Shown here piece after piece: positions 63,925-64,000 of a stretch of DNA of 64,000 nt. The DNA is taken from NCBI RefSeq assembly GCF_051020985.1, contig NW_027475133.1, positions 4,960,001 through 5,024,000 of the forward strand, in the 5' to 3' direction. The DNA comes from Nomia melanderi (taxonomy: Eukaryota; Arthropoda; Insecta; Hymenoptera; Halictidae). The notes below the pieces were generated by a model. It saw nothing but the letters and a program-made list of their open reading frames with translations. It was not told the origin of the DNA and made no database searches. Positions within the stretch are counted from its first letter, which is position 1. The number at the start of each line of letters is the position of its first letter. The position numbers were made by a program, and so were the translations under genes.

Positions 63925-64000
63925 GATATCTCGGGTGCTATTACAGATAGCGCAATAAATCAAAGTGCATTGTCTGTAGGAGGCCCTGGCGCATGAATCT
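63925..64000 (+). repeat. Partial monomer at the right window edge
   Basis: The final 76 bases start at GATATC and run to the GCATGAATCT segment of the unit. The array therefore continues beyond the window on this side too, and no flanking unique DNA is visible. Confidence 0.95.

Larger units (their letters stand above)
1..64000. repeat. 175-bp tandem satellite array filling the whole window
   Basis: The same unit of about 175 bp recurs head to tail in one orientation throughout. Taking GATATC at 47 as position 1, unit starts follow at 175-bp steps and the last begins at 63925. That makes 365 full units with a net phase drift of +3 bp. Landmarks present in nearly every unit, in order, are: GATATCTCGGGTGCTATTA, an AATAAA(C/T)CAAAGTG stretch, GGAGGCCCTGGCGCATGA, ACCTCGGACCACCAGGGG, GTCTCATGGGGCCGGACA, CTCAGGGTCAGG, and an AT-rich AATCCAATATATATCTGG. 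No stretch over 300 bases escapes the repeat. The family name and species are not recognised. Centromeric or heterochromatic location is inferred from array size and unit length only. Confidence 0.99.
60641..64000 (+). repeat. More divergent monomers at the right side
   Basis: About 19 units with many private changes, for example TATATGGTCATATC, GGCTCGGACTGTC, GATACTAAGGGGCAGGG, CTCAGGTTCGGCG and a hybrid unit near 61439-61470. Internal relations are 5-unit (about 60966 to 61841) and 3-unit (about 61790 to 62310) offsets. The unit length is still 175 bp with no net phase change. Confidence 0.85.

Noticed and set aside
1..64000. Protein-coding genes from the many 60-157 codon frames on both strands
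   Set aside because: The same peptides recur every 175 bp on both strands and overlap each other. They end at repeat-borne stops and lengthen only at indels. They show no domain, no codon bias and no gene-like spacing.
1..64000. CRISPR array
   Set aside because: The repeats are contiguous 175-bp units with no short repeats separated by unique spacers, and there are no cas genes.
1..64000. Transposon or long terminal repeat structure
   Set aside because: No target site duplications, terminal repeats or transposase/reverse transcriptase frames interrupt the phase anywhere.

Overview
The window is one uninterrupted block of satellite DNA. A unit of about 175 bp is repeated head to tail from the first base to the last. 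I count 365 complete units between 47 and 63924 (taking the GATATC at 47 as unit position 1), plus a 46-bp partial unit at the left edge and a 76-bp partial unit at the right edge. Over the whole block the phase drifts by only +3 bp, the net of about two dozen 1-2 bp indels. I see no gene, RNA gene, transposon, inversion or unique sequence. The many 60-157 codon reading frames on both strands are the same few shadow peptides recurring every 175 bp.

Such an array points to a eukaryote, probably a centromeric or other heterochromatic block. The species cannot be named from this sequence. A unit of about 175 bp is in the nucleosome-length class used by many animal and plant centromeric satellites (human alpha is about 171 bp). 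From a hand-made consensus the unit is about 53% G+C with 8 CpG, so CpG is only mildly depleted. Each unit carries two short inverted repeats, a 10-bp-phased direct repeat next to an AT-rich core, and in most units an EcoRV site. Units fall into linked-variant subfamilies, chiefly GTGAATTATCTGCAGG versus GTGCATTGTCTGTAGG, which alternate and recombine.

The array is a patchwork of multi-unit duplications. 1-9 kb: short cassettes reused two or three times, some carrying a +2 bp TA expansion or a strongly diverged 52-bp segment. 10-14 kb: a 13-unit-offset duplication (2,274 bp). 14-20 kb: offsets of 9, 10 and 11 units. 24.8-26.9 kb: a 6-unit block doubled in tandem. 27.3-36.0 kb: a 9-unit offset, then a 20-unit block (3,499 bp) doubled in tandem. 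35.9-38.5 kb: three tandem copies of a 5-unit, 876-bp block. 38.5-43.6 kb: short offsets of 2-13 units. 43.7-55.7 kb: two nearly identical 5.76-kb blocks 6,299 bp apart. 55.5-60.6 kb: further rearranged copies of the same material. 60.6-64 kb: visibly more divergent units, as if nearing an older part or an edge.

The most interesting sequence-level hint is a set of short motifs that lie in the same order and at nearly the same spacing as in vertebrate 5S ribosomal RNA. The unit may therefore be a badly decayed 5S-derived satellite. This is a hypothesis, not a firm call.
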